A stretch of 63,834 bases of DNA from Bradyrhizobium retamae (GTDB lineage: Bacteria > Pseudomonadota > Alphaproteobacteria > Rhizobiales > Xanthobacteraceae). The DNA is taken from contig NZ_LLYA01000167.1 in NCBI RefSeq assembly GCF_001440415.1, positions 1 to 63,834 on the forward strand. The letters are read 5' to 3'. This document shows positions 33,028 to 41,701 of this stretch, piece by piece. A program made the position numbers and the translations under genes. How positions within the stretch are numbered: position 1 is the stretch's first letter; each line of letters starts with the position of its first letter. Below the pieces are notes generated by a model. That model searched no databases. It was not told the DNA's origin and worked only from the letters and a program-made list of their open reading frames with translations.

Positions 33028-33173
33028 TAGGACCGCACCGGAAGCGTGATCGCCTCGTGTAGACCAGCCTCGCGCAGAAACGTATCCAGTGTTTCCGGCA
33101 GAGGCTGGCCTACAGCGACGAACTTGATCGCTTCCTCTAGTTTGTCCTCGTCGGACAATTCTTGGTAGCTCAA
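33027..33173 (-). CDS. 48-residue phage protein
   Basis: Starts with TTG at 33173 behind AGGAAAGAAA: MSYQELSDEDKLEEAIKFVA, then VGQPLPETLDTFLREAGLHE. Ends in TAATG with the next gene, and begins just after promoter copy 33196, making it the first gene of that transcript. The perfect fit between promoter and neighbour supports it. Function unknown. Confidence 0.65.
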   Translation of the reverse strand: MSYQELSDEDKLEEAIKFVAVGQPLPETLDTFLREAGLHEAITLPVRS

Positions 33174-33195
33174 TTTCTTTCCTATTAGTCTTTTA

Positions 33196-33208
33196 CCTAA
33201 TAGGGAGG
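33196..33208 (-). promoter_or_regulatory. Candidate phage RNA polymerase promoter (copy 4)
   Basis: CCTCCCTATTAGG on the minus strand, only 4 bp after the stop codon of the RNA polymerase gene and 23 bp before the next start. It would launch the whole virion block. A partial repeat (ACTAATAGG) follows 8 bp downstream. Confidence 0.7.
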
Positions 33209-33211
33209 GAA

Positions 33212-35635
33212 CTATCCGAAGAAGTACAGCGACTTCCTTACATCCTGAATATCGAGCGTGCCGTATGGCGGGATCGGCTCAAGCTCGTACTCTGTGTCTT
33301 GGTACTGCGCAGCTAATGCTTGCAGTGGATCATGGTCCGCGTACAGCGCCACGAAGGTCTCTCGGATGATCTCGCCCAGTCGTTCAGTGTCTGCGGCGTG
33401 TGTGCCGAAGTCATCATGAATGAACGCTAACGGTGCGATACCTTCCGCCTTGCATTGTCGTACTACCGCGCGCATGTGCGCTGCGTCTTGTGAGTGAACG
33501 AAGTTAGGGGCCACGCCGTTGCGTTGCCGATTGCGGTCGATGTCTTCCGTGAATGTACCGACGCGGAGTTGGAAGCGTCCGCCTAGTTGCGTCTCGATCT
33601 TCGTCGAGTTGATTACGCGAGTGCCCATGTACACCGGGAAGCCATCGTAAGCCGTCCATGTGATCGGTTCGTTCGCCTTGCTCAGTACACCGGCTGCTTT
33701 CTGAAGCCAGCGCATGGCGTCCCTAGCGGCTACGACAACCTCTCCAATAGAGGTCCACATATACGGAGTGAGCCAACACGCGGCTTTGAAGTTGCCCTCG
33801 AAGTGCTCGCGGTCAGTCGCCATCACGTACTCGAAGATGTACTTCGTGCAGGACTGCCGCGTCGATCCATAGGGCAGCGTCATCACCGGACGCTTGGCTA
33901 GCTTACGCGGTACAGTGCCTTCGCCGTGCGCGTCGATGTACGGCAACCATCCAAAGGGATCGGCCTGTTCATTACGAAGTGCTTTCGTACATACTCTTGC
34001 CACTGCGGAGTAGATGTCTGCTGGTACAGCCATCGGTACAAGGTTGGTGTAAGTACCACCCGTTTCGTCTCGCAGCATGGCGCTGAAGTGTTGCAGTCCG
34101 TTGCATGTGCCATCGCGGCCAACAGGAATGCGTGATCTGTAGCTTCCGATATCATGTCCCAGTGCTTCCAATGCTAGTGCGTCTCTGTACTCGAACAGCC
34201 ACGCTAGGAATTGCCACGGCTTATCTGCGTTGCCCCACACTTCCGTATGAGACATCGGATCGTTAGCCGCCCGCAGGAAGAACTCCTGCTGCTCGTCCAC
34301 CCACTTCACTCGGTCGTCGTAGCTAACCTTGTCGTGTCCGAAGCGGTTCGCTCCGTTGACACGTAGCCAGTACCATCCGCTCTTACCTAATGGCTTCGAC
34401 TGATTAGGTCGTAGAAGTCCCTTAGAAATGTCGGCACCTTGGGGATTGAAGCCCGATGTCGTTGGATAGAACCTCCCACGACTATCCGCGTACCAGACGT
34501 ACCAGAACTTGTCGTACTTGGTGTACTCGCTGGCAAGGCGGATGATGCGAGAAATTTGGAACGACTTACTTCGCCGCTCCTTCTCCTGTGTGTGTATCTC
34601 TGCGGCTTCATGTTTCCAGTCCGTCAGTGCTTCCTGCTGAGCCTCCGTAAGCTCAGTGCCTTTCGCCACCGGGCTTGGTGGAATTTCTAGCGGGTCTTTC
34701 TGCGGCATGCCTATGCGGAGGTTCGCATTCCAGCACGCCACGACGACAGCAAGGACTTCCGTGTTCACTTCCCACGGCACTTCCTGAAGCGCGTTCAGCG
34801 CCTCCATCGTCGCCGTCAAGTCACCGCCCTGTACGTGCAGCCTGTGTTTCTTACCGCTCGTCTTAATCATCGGCGTTGCGTGACGAAGTTCAGGACTGTA
34901 GTAGCCACCTTGGTTCAGCCCTGTCCAATCGTCCGGTGGGATGATGCAAGGCATCTTGTCGGGGAACAGAAACTTGCTGAACTCCTTGTGCTCGTCGATC
35001 CACTTCTTAGCACTCTCGGTCGGCACGATCAGCGTCCGTGTCTTACCGTGCTGATTGAACTGTCGCTTCTCTATGAGGTCTGTGTTCGTCAGGATCACGT
35101 CCACCAGCTTCATGCCGACTTCAGCACGCTCTGCTACCGTCCACTCGATCCACTCGTCTGCTAGCTCGTTCGCCTTGTGCGTCAGAACCCGGTGCATGAA
35201 GCGGTAGTCCTTCGTGCCCTTACGCTTAAAGTCTTTCTTGATCGCAGCGTAGTAGTCGCCGTGCAGTTCTTGGAAGCGGGAGAAACGAACTTCGTCCTCG
35301 ACCATTCTTCCGATGCGAGTAGCGAGGCCCGCCAGCGGTGCCTCGTGAGTGAACGAATTGAACACAGCCTGCATTGCAAGATACATCGCCTTGTCTGGCG
35401 AGCAACGCTGCAACAGCGTTCTGATCTTGCCGTGCTTACCCGGCCTATTGGTCTCGACGAAAGAAGTCAGCGCCTCGATCAGAGGCAGCATGAACTCCTG
35501 TAGTAGTCTCTGTGCGTAGGCAGTCTCTGCACCGCGCCCAGCTTCTTCTGCTTCCTTGGTGGTCCTCTCGAACGTCTCCGCGCCCTTGAATACCATCGTG
35601 CGTTCAAGCTCTAACTGAGCATCAATCGTCTGCAT
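33212..35635 (-). CDS. Single-subunit DNA-directed RNA polymerase, T7 type
   Basis: 807 residues, close to phiKMV-type enzymes and shorter than T7's 883. Catalytic motifs: A, VGRDGTCNGLQHFSAM (D508); B, KRPVMTLPYGS (K581, Y589); C, IHDDFGTHAAD (D741). The C-terminus ends LYFFG, similar to the FAFA foot of T7. The N-terminal helices (IDAQLELERTMVFKGAETFE) match the T7 N-domain. It transcribes late phage genes from its own promoters, probably the CCTCCCTATTAGG series. No frameshift or missing catalytic residue, so a lysogen must keep it off. Confidence 0.97.
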   Translation of the reverse strand: MQTIDAQLELERTMVFKGAETFERTTKEAEEAGRGAETAYAQRLLQEFMLPLIEALTSFVETNRPGKHGKIRTLLQRCSPDKAMYLAMQAVFNSFTHEAPLAGLATRIGRMVEDEVRFSRFQELHGDYYAAIKKDFKRKGTKDYRFMHRVLTHKANELADEWIEWTVAERAEVGMKLVDVILTNTDLIEKRQFNQHGKTRTLIVPTESAKKWIDEHKEFSKFLFPDKMPCIIPPDDWTGLNQGGYYSPELRHATPMIKTSGKKHRLHVQGGDLTATMEALNALQEVPWEVNTEVLAVVVACWNANLRIGMPQKDPLEIPPSPVAKGTELTEAQQEALTDWKHEAAEIHTQEKERRSKSFQISRIIRLASEYTKYDKFWYVWYADSRGRFYPTTSGFNPQGADISKGLLRPNQSKPLGKSGWYWLRVNGANRFGHDKVSYDDRVKWVDEQQEFFLRAANDPMSHTEVWGNADKPWQFLAWLFEYRDALALEALGHDIGSYRSRIPVGRDGTCNGLQHFSAMLRDETGGTYTNLVPMAVPADIYSAVARVCTKALRNEQADPFGWLPYIDAHGEGTVPRKLAKRPVMTLPYGSTRQSCTKYIFEYVMATDREHFEGNFKAACWLTPYMWTSIGEVVVAARDAMRWLQKAAGVLSKANEPITWTAYDGFPVYMGTRVINSTKIETQLGGRFQLRVGTFTEDIDRNRQRNGVAPNFVHSQDAAHMRAVVRQCKAEGIAPLAFIHDDFGTHAADTERLGEIIRETFVALYADHDPLQALAAQYQDTEYELEPIPPYGTLDIQDVRKSLYFFG

Positions 35636-35638
35636 TTC

Positions 35639-36034
35639 CTATTGAACCGTTTCTTTTGCTTTAGCGCGCCGCTGTCTTGCCTTCCGGTTAGTGCGCTCGC
35701 GCTTCTCATCTGCTGTCTTATGTAGCGGATGATAGAGACCAGTCTGATCGGTCTCGTGTTTGATCCAATACAGGATGACTTGCCCCAAGAAATCTTTAGG
35801 CGTGAGTGTTCTCTTCGCTCTGTTCGCTAGGTTGTATATTTTCCCCTCGATACCATTGCAGTTACGACAAAGAATCCCCCGGATTAATCCGGTCTTGTGG
35901 TTATGATCCAGACATGCAGAGGCCATAGTTAAGGGTTCCGGGCAGAGACAGCACTTGTGATGCTGTCTCTGCAACAGAGCCTGTTTGACTATAGGTATTT
36001 CCGCAGTCTTGATCCTACGACGGGGTTCCGACAT
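35639..36034 (-). CDS. Endonuclease VII-type recombination nuclease
   Basis: 131 residues. Zinc ligands C28-x2-C31 and C56-x2-C59 enclose the His-Me finger ACLDHNHKTGLIRGILCRNC (D43, H44, H46, N60), matching T4 endonuclease VII, which cuts Holliday junctions and branched DNA before packaging. T7 itself uses the unrelated endonuclease I, so this is a functional replacement. A basic C-terminal tail follows. Confidence 0.92.
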   Translation of the reverse strand: MSEPRRRIKTAEIPIVKQALLQRQHHKCCLCPEPLTMASACLDHNHKTGLIRGILCRNCNGIEGKIYNLANRAKRTLTPKDFLGQVILYWIKHETDQTGLYHPLHKTADEKRERTNRKARQRRAKAKETVQ

Positions 36035-36227
36035 AGGATCGATGTTTTAGATAGTGGTTGAGCCACCACTTAGGCGCACTGATACCAATACTATTCAGTG
36101 CGCGGCGTATCTGTCGCCGCACGCGCCTTCTGTCTACGTTGCCCCTGAACGAGAACCTTGAATGGTTTCTGTTGTTGTCACTGTCCAACCACGGTATCAA
36201 CACAACTATGCCGTGTCTATACCTCAT
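36015..36227 (-). CDS. Small basic phage protein
   Basis: 70 residues starting MRYRHGIVVLIPWLDSDNNR. I chose the ATG at 36227 because it overlaps the exonuclease stop by exactly 4 bp (ATGA). Highly basic middle (NVDRRRVRRQIRRALN). Overlaps the endonuclease VII start by 20 bp. It fills the gap between two nuclease genes; function unknown. Confidence 0.5.
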   Translation of the reverse strand: MRYRHGIVVLIPWLDSDNNRNHSRFSFRGNVDRRRVRRQIRRALNSIGISAPKWWLNHYLKHRSYVGTPS

Positions 36228-37297
36228 TGCGTTGCGCACCGTCGCCAATAGTTTAAGACGCAGTTTGGATCAGTGCTGTGCTTTCGCATCCACAGTAGTT
36301 GACCTTCTGATGCAAAGGCTTTGCCCCACGGTACAGGATCACCAGTCTTGTGATGAACGAACCCCGTAGTTTCACCGTACCTCTTGTACAGTCCTTTGAT
36401 CGTAGCGAACGCAACCGCCGCGTTCTCGATCAAGTCAAGTATCAAGATTGCCGTAGCAGGTCCGCACAAACCGTCCTTGCGTTCGTCGATTACCTTCTGC
36501 GCCTTCTCCTTCTTGGCATCCGTCGCGTGTTCATCTTCCAGCACAGCCTTCGCTTTTGTAACGGCCTGTGTCGGCTTGATGAAGTTCATGACGTAACCGG
36601 GGATCGCCGGTAGTCCACTGATGTTGTCTGCCGTATCCCCGATTAGCATTTGTGCCCAAAAGAATTTGTGACCAAATCCCTTCAATTGCTTCACAGTGCC
36701 GCTTGTCGTTGTACGCTCTACGAGTTCGACGTATCCAAAGTCATCGCTAGTATCTCGAAGTTGTCCAGTGTCCCAGTCGAGCTGCAAACCGGGAACCATA
36801 CGAAGGTCTTTGTCCTTGGACGCGATGACACTGAGGTTGCGATCTCCGCGATCAATTGCTGCATACTGAGCCGACGCCATGCCATCGTCTGCTTCACAGA
36901 ACTGATGAAGGGTGCCGGGGTATCGCTTGACGAGCCATTCCCGCATGATCCCGAGGTAGCGCGGTTTGGGTTTTTCAATGCGGTTCCCTTGGTACTCTTT
37001 GAGCAAGGCGAGGTCATAGCGACCGCCCTTGTTCGAGGTTGACGGAGTGACATGAAGATGCACATGCTGTGCAGCAGCGAGACCCCGTAGGGTCTCCACT
37101 GCGACTTCAGCATTGTGCTGCATGTCTTCGTAGGTCTTGTCGTCCGTACCATCGACCTTCTCTGCCGTGACTTGGTACGCGAGAAAGTCTGCGTCGATAT
37201 GTACCGTACGTCCGTGTACTTGCGGTGGGAACTCTACAGTCTCAGCGTCGTGCGCTAGACCGTCGAGGTCTCCTAGCTCGATGCCGTTGACCTTCAC
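36224..37297 (-). CDS. 5'-3' exonuclease (FEN/gp6-like)
   Basis: 357 residues, GTG start at 37297 directly after the TAA of the gene upstream. Flap-nuclease motifs: VHIDADFLAYQ, CEADDGMASAQYAA, VIASKDKDLRMVPGLQLDWD and MLIGDTADNISGLPAI; the acidic metal ligands are all present. Removes primers and resects ends for recombination and concatemer formation, and degrades host DNA, as T7 gp6 does. The C-terminal half lacks a known domain. Confidence 0.9.
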   Translation of the reverse strand: MKVNGIELGDLDGLAHDAETVEFPPQVHGRTVHIDADFLAYQVTAEKVDGTDDKTYEDMQHNAEVAVETLRGLAAAQHVHLHVTPSTSNKGGRYDLALLKEYQGNRIEKPKPRYLGIMREWLVKRYPGTLHQFCEADDGMASAQYAAIDRGDRNLSVIASKDKDLRMVPGLQLDWDTGQLRDTSDDFGYVELVERTTTSGTVKQLKGFGHKFFWAQMLIGDTADNISGLPAIPGYVMNFIKPTQAVTKAKAVLEDEHATDAKKEKAQKVIDERKDGLCGPATAILILDLIENAAVAFATIKGLYKRYGETTGFVHHKTGDPVPWGKAFASEGQLLWMRKHSTDPNCVLNYWRRCATQ

Positions 37298-38242
37298 TTA
37301 GACGAGGCCCAGCGCGGCCAGCGCGTCGTCAGCAGGCGCTGCCTTCTTAGCGGCGGGCGCTGATGGCTTCGCAGCGGCAGGCTTACCAGCAGGCTTCGCT
37401 GCGGCCTTGGCGACCGTGGCGACGGTCTTCTTCTCGACCGGCTTCTCTTCCGGCTGCTCCGCGACTTCCTCTTCGGAGGTCGGCAACTCAGCGACACCAC
37501 CGAGCAACGCTTCCAGCGCCGAGCCGGAATAGTTCGATGCGTCGAGGATCAGTTCCTGCAACCAGTTCTTGCTGACGTGCTCGACTGCGCCGCCGTCCTT
37601 CTTGACTTCGCGGGTGCCGTCGATGAACAGGCTGTCCCAAGTTTCCTTGGTCGGATTGTTGAACAGGAACAGACGGAGCGGGCTGATCGGATCGCCAACC
37701 GGCACGTCCTTCTTCGTCTCTTCCAACGGGTCGATGATGAACGGAGCGCGGATACCGTACTGACCATCCTGATCGAGGTTCACATAGGTCCGCTTCTTGC
37801 CTTCAGCCTCGACGACGTTGTGATAGATCGTGATGATGAAAGCCTCGCCCAACATCTGAGCCATGTGCTTGATGCTGTCGCGACCGTAGGTCATAGCGTT
37901 GAACAGCTTCTTGAACTTGGCCTTGTCCGACATCTTCTTCGAGATACGGATCGACACGCGGTCGGCGCGGACGCGCTTCTCACCTTCGACCTCGTACTCG
38001 TGAATGTTCTTCTTCGGATGTAGCAACTCGAACGTCAGTCGGACGCACTCTGCGTCGGGCTTGGGCTTGCCGTTGTAGTCGGGCTGCTTCTGCTTGCCGA
38101 TCTCGATGTACTCGATGAAGCGGCCGACGGTAGCGCCAGCAGGCGGCGGTTCATTGTCGAACGATACCGTCTGCTCGACGGTCTGATCTTCCTGCTCAGC
38201 GGCAATCGCTGCGAGTTCTGCGATGCTCAATGCTTTGGTCAT
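37298..38242 (-). CDS. Probable single-stranded DNA-binding protein
   Basis: 314 residues from the ATG at 38242, which has AAGGAG 5 bp upstream (the frame is open 45 codons further). A beta-rich domain (about 25-230) is followed by a long Lys/Ala/Pro-rich linker and a short conserved tail PADDALAALGLV. Flexible tail plus terminal motif and position between polymerase and exonuclease fit an SSB (T7 gp2.5 role). I do not recognise the domain by sequence. Confidence 0.6.
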   Translation of the reverse strand: MTKALSIAELAAIAAEQEDQTVEQTVSFDNEPPPAGATVGRFIEYIEIGKQKQPDYNGKPKPDAECVRLTFELLHPKKNIHEYEVEGEKRVRADRVSIRISKKMSDKAKFKKLFNAMTYGRDSIKHMAQMLGEAFIITIYHNVVEAEGKKRTYVNLDQDGQYGIRAPFIIDPLEETKKDVPVGDPISPLRLFLFNNPTKETWDSLFIDGTREVKKDGGAVEHVSKNWLQELILDASNYSGSALEALLGGVAELPTSEEEVAEQPEEKPVEKKTVATVAKAAAKPAGKPAAAKPSAPAAKKAAPADDALAALGLV

Positions 38243-38268
38243 GTAGTCTCCTTGTGGCTTAATGCCGG

Positions 38269-38409
38269 TTAAGTGGAAGTGATCCACCGATAGAGCGCAC
38301 ACAGTGTGCGGCCGATGTAGTAGATACCGTAGATACCGAGTGCAGCGAGGAAGGATAGAAATCCGATCACATGCCACTCGTTGATGTCGTAGATGGTCAG
38401 TAAGATCAT
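38269..38409 (-). CDS. 46-residue phage membrane protein
   Basis: MILLTIYDINEWHVIGFLSF then LAALGIYGIYYIGRTLCALY. One long hydrophobic helix (about 14-38) with a basic tail. Excellent ribosome site (AAGGAGGACGC) and a 4-bp overlap with the gene before it (ATGA at 38406-38409). Function unknown. Confidence 0.6.
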   Translation of the reverse strand: MILLTIYDINEWHVIGFLSFLAALGIYGIYYIGRTLCALYRWITST

Positions 38410-38516
38410 GCGTCCTCCTTCAGAACTTGGGTCAGCCCGTCGATAGCGTTACCGACGCGATGAAGACCGATGCTTATGAAGACACCGGCCACGATCAGTC
38501 CCCACATCGTTGTCAT
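38406..38516 (-). CDS. 36-residue phage membrane protein
   Basis: MTTMWGLIVAGVFISIGLHR followed by VGNAIDGLTQVLKEDA: one membrane helix (4-18) and an amphipathic tail. Its ATG overlaps the upstream stop and its stop overlaps the downstream ATG, each by 4 bp, the best evidence it is translated. Confidence 0.55.
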   Translation of the reverse strand: MTTMWGLIVAGVFISIGLHRVGNAIDGLTQVLKEDA

Positions 38517-38764
38517 GCAAGGCGGTACTCGTGCAGACCACCGGCAACTCGACGACGCTCCACAGTGTGCTTGCCGAACTTATCTTTGCGTAGATCACGC
38601 AAGCGAGCCGACACCGATGCGACTGTACCGCCGCACTTGACGACGATTGCTTCGAGGCTGTGATAATTGCCATCCAGCATGTGCTGATGCACGCGATCTA
38701 GTTGGCTAGTAAGACGATCACCGTCAGCGGCTTCGTCATACGTAACCCCGTCAAACTTTGTCAT
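38513..38764 (-). CDS. Winged-helix DNA-binding protein
   Basis: 83 residues. Residues 16-83 read as a winged helix: LTSQLDRVHQHMLDGNYHSL, VVKCGGTVASVSARLRDLRK (recognition helix) and wing HTVERRRVAGGLHEYRLA. Small proteins of this type are common in podoviruses and may regulate transcription. In a prophage without an obvious CI repressor, this is one of the few DNA-binding regulator candidates. Confidence 0.7.
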   Translation of the reverse strand: MTKFDGVTYDEAADGDRLTSQLDRVHQHMLDGNYHSLEAIVVKCGGTVASVSARLRDLRKDKFGKHTVERRRVAGGLHEYRLA

Positions 38765-38799
38765 GTTGTCCTATGCTGCTTGCTGCCAGTGATGCAGCT

Positions 38800-39294
38800 T
38801 CATATTGTCCGAGCGTATTCAAGATGCAGTTCAGCAGCCGCTACGGCATAGGCTTGTGCCGCTAACAGCGCCGTATCGAACCGTCCTAGGTTCTTTCGCT
38901 TCTTGTATGCGCAGATGGCCGCTAACCACTTACCTGTCTGCTTGCAGTACGAGACACCTTTGTATCCACTTGTGTTTCGTTTAGTGCGCGCAACGTTGAA
39001 CATGTTGCGGCTCTTGCCAGCCTCTCTCAGATTTTCGTAGCGGTTATTGCTCTTGTTAGTATCCGCGTGATCCAAGTCGAGAACGTATTCTCCTGTAAAC
39101 CACAACCAAACCAGTGTGTGCAGTAAGTACAGTTGCTTGTGGATTGACACTTGAACGTATCCGTCCTTGCGAAGCGTACCCGCCTTATCTCCAACCTTTA
39201 CGCCCCATACTGTAGGCTTCTTCCAATACAGTTCACCGTCTCGATACTCGAACCGTATCTTTAGTTCTTCTTGTGTAATCACTCCGCGTGCCAA
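38800..39294 (-). CDS. Free-standing homing endonuclease, HNH plus AP2 domains
   Basis: 164 residues. An HNH_3-type nuclease (LLHTLVWLWFTGEYVLDLDH, ADTNKSNNRYENLREAGKSR) is followed by an AP2-type DNA-binding domain (GYKGVSYCKQTGKWLAAICA). Such genes spread by cutting phages that lack them and use neighbouring homology to insert. It lies directly behind and overlaps DNA polymerase by 16 bp, a favoured insertion place. Not needed for phage growth. Confidence 0.9.
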   Translation of the reverse strand: MARGVITQEELKIRFEYRDGELYWKKPTVWGVKVGDKAGTLRKDGYVQVSIHKQLYLLHTLVWLWFTGEYVLDLDHADTNKSNNRYENLREAGKSRNMFNVARTKRNTSGYKGVSYCKQTGKWLAAICAYKKRKNLGRFDTALLAAQAYAVAAAELHLEYARTI

Positions 39295-41561
39295 TGCGTT
39301 AGTTTATTCATGTTCGGCCCGCACTCCACTTCCACCGGGAACGGTACAGTGATGTCCATGCCGTATCGCTCGTTGTAGTATTCAGGAATGCTTTCCATGA
39401 TCATCTTCTTGTCGGCGGCGACTTGATCGCGCACCGACTTGTGTGCGTCGGTCCAGATACAATCGTGAACCGTGTTGCACAGGAAGGCTAAGCCTCCGTA
39501 GTTGTCAGTCTCGACGAAGCGTCTCCACAATCGTCCGCACATTGCCTGAACGAACTCACCGCCAGTGCCTTGCACCGGGTAGTTCTTCATCTCGGGTGGA
39601 TTGAAAGTGTCAGTCTTACCACGTCGTCTTGCATACTCAGGTGCATCATAGCTGCGCCACGTATACAGAGTGCCTGTTGGAGCTTGCCAATATCCTCGTC
39701 TGTAAGTTTTCCACTTCCCATCATCTCCAAGAGCCTGAAAAGGTTCTGCTGATTTGATGACAGCGGTTTCGACATCGGCGTTGAAAGTAACGACACCGGG
39801 ATATAGTTCATCCTCTGCCTGCATAAGTGCCTGCGTTTCTTCAAGCGACATCCCCGTTTCTTCTGCGATGGTCGCAGCGCCTGCGCCATAGGCTCGTTGG
39901 AACGAGAAGATTTTGCACTTCGTTCGTTCTGTCTTCCCGGCCTTGTAGTCGGGATGGTTCTCGTTCTTGCACCAATCGAGTGCGTACTCATATGTTATGT
40001 GCGAAGCAGTAGACTTGAACTTCGCCTCCACTCGCTTGCAGTGGAAGTCGATCCTGTCTCGAAGGTCTTGGCAAAGCTGCTCGTCTTTCGTGAGCACGCC
40101 TTGCACCACGACTTCAAGCTGGCTGTAGTCAGCCTCGATCATTTCGCCATCGTCACCGAAGCGACTGACGAACATCTGCTTGACTTCGGACTTATCACCG
40201 CGAGGGAAGTTCTGACCGTTCGGATCAGACGACGACAGACGCGACGTTACCGTGCTCGTGTGGTTCAGCTTGTGGTGGATCATGTGATCGCGCGTCTGCA
40301 CGCACGTCAGCATTCCCGACCACTCGCCCTTGTTGTCCTTGCGTGCGTAGTAAGTCCCGATCTCCTTATCCAGCTTCTGCTTAGTGCGCAGCGCCTTCAG
40401 GAACGGAATGTTACGCAGCGCGAGTTCAACGATGATGTCGCCGCTCGTGCTGTAGATCGGAGCGCCGAGACCGTCTTCGTTCTTGGTCGCCCACTTCTCG
40501 TTCGGTGCCGTGATCTGCGGGAAGCTGTACAGGAAGTCCTGATACTTCACCTTCAGTTCGCCGGGCACTTCAACTTGCTTGGTCTTGTACTCGCCCTTCT
40601 TCTTACCGGACAGGTACTTTACGTACACTTCAACATCACCATACGCCGCTGCAAACTCGTCAGGCGATAATGCTGTAGTTGTACCGTCATCTAACAACCA
40701 GTGCGCTTCCGTAGCCTTCTTACGGGCTAGCTCGCCGGTCGCTTCGTCGATGTACGTAGTCTGTATCTGGTACTTCACGGTGCCGCCGAATATCAGGCAG
40801 CTAGTGTGAATGCGGCTCGCCCAGTTGAACTCGAACGGGCAGTCAGTCGGGACGTAGCTGTTAAGCTCGTCGTCCTGTGCAGCAAGGTCAGCCTGTAGTA
40901 CCTTCAGCCGTCTACCGGCTTCGGCTACGTCAACCTTGAGCCCATTGAACTCCATCTCCGTAGTGGCGCAGAGACCGTCCATGCGGTCTTGGATCATCTT
41001 GACTTGACCCTGCTCCACCGCCTTCTTGATCTGACCGAGGAACACGATCTCCGTGTTGCGGATGTCACCGCCGTTGCGCTGTTCTTCCGGCGTGCCAACT
41101 AAGTAGTCGATCAGCAAGTCTTCGGGGATCGCAGACGTAAGCACGCCTGCATCCCATAGCGCCTTCACTTCGTCGATCTTGGTAGTGCCACCGTACTTCG
41201 GTGCAGTGTCGTTCAGTGACGCCATGTGTGCGTCGGGGTGCTGCGCTCGCAGCAGATACTCTGCGTACTGGCAGCACCATACTTTACCCCCTCGCTTATA
41301 GAACTCGCGTAGGCTTTCGTTGCCCTGCGCCATTTCCCATAGCAAGTCGAACTTGATATTGAACCCAACTAATAGCGTCACGGATTTCTCGATCTTTAAT
41401 GTCGAGGTCCGATTGTGGGATGGGAAGTATTCCCACTGACACGTCGTGTCGCCTTGGTTCTTCCAACCGCGCGCCACGATCCAGTTGCGCTCGTCGAACG
41501 GAGACGCTTTGCGTTTGAAGCTGCTGTGCGTCTCCGTCTCTAAGTCGAAGACCTTGTACAT
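39279..41561 (-). CDS. Family A DNA polymerase (T7 gp5-like)
   Basis: 760 residues. 3'-5' exonuclease motif I is VFDLETET (D6, E8). Polymerase motif A is IEADYSQLEVVVQG (D478), motif B KIFSFQRAYGAGAATIAEET (K550), motif C NTVHDCIWTDA (D700), with Cys in place of the Glu that usually follows HD, as seen in several podoviruses. Replicates phage DNA, probably with host thioredoxin as T7 does; no thioredoxin-binding loop can be judged by eye. Confidence 0.95.
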   Translation of the reverse strand: MYKVFDLETETHSSFKRKASPFDERNWIVARGWKNQGDTTCQWEYFPSHNRTSTLKIEKSVTLLVGFNIKFDLLWEMAQGNESLREFYKRGGKVWCCQYAEYLLRAQHPDAHMASLNDTAPKYGGTTKIDEVKALWDAGVLTSAIPEDLLIDYLVGTPEEQRNGGDIRNTEIVFLGQIKKAVEQGQVKMIQDRMDGLCATTEMEFNGLKVDVAEAGRRLKVLQADLAAQDDELNSYVPTDCPFEFNWASRIHTSCLIFGGTVKYQIQTTYIDEATGELARKKATEAHWLLDDGTTTALSPDEFAAAYGDVEVYVKYLSGKKKGEYKTKQVEVPGELKVKYQDFLYSFPQITAPNEKWATKNEDGLGAPIYSTSGDIIVELALRNIPFLKALRTKQKLDKEIGTYYARKDNKGEWSGMLTCVQTRDHMIHHKLNHTSTVTSRLSSSDPNGQNFPRGDKSEVKQMFVSRFGDDGEMIEADYSQLEVVVQGVLTKDEQLCQDLRDRIDFHCKRVEAKFKSTASHITYEYALDWCKNENHPDYKAGKTERTKCKIFSFQRAYGAGAATIAEETGMSLEETQALMQAEDELYPGVVTFNADVETAVIKSAEPFQALGDDGKWKTYRRGYWQAPTGTLYTWRSYDAPEYARRRGKTDTFNPPEMKNYPVQGTGGEFVQAMCGRLWRRFVETDNYGGLAFLCNTVHDCIWTDAHKSVRDQVAADKKMIMESIPEYYNERYGMDITVPFPVEVECGPNMNKLTHWHAE

Positions 41562-41701
41562 CAGCGATAGCGTTCAGTCGCCTGATGATCTTCTTCGTGG
41601 CACCAGTTGCAGATACCGTTCTCGGTATCACATTCGCCGACAATCTCTGTGCAGCGCATGCACTCTACTTGCGGCTCAATGATCTCGTCTTGCAACAGCA
41701 T
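41561..41701 (-). CDS. 46-residue cysteine-rich protein, probable zinc binder
   Basis: MLLQDEIIEPQVECMRCTEI, then VGECDTENGICNWCHEEDHQ. Two CxxC pairs (C14/C17 and C31/C34) suit one zinc. Start overlaps the upstream stop (TGATG), stop overlaps the polymerase start. It may be a partner or regulator of neighbouring replication proteins. Confidence 0.6.
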   Translation of the reverse strand: MLLQDEIIEPQVECMRCTEIVGECDTENGICNWCHEEDHQATERYR

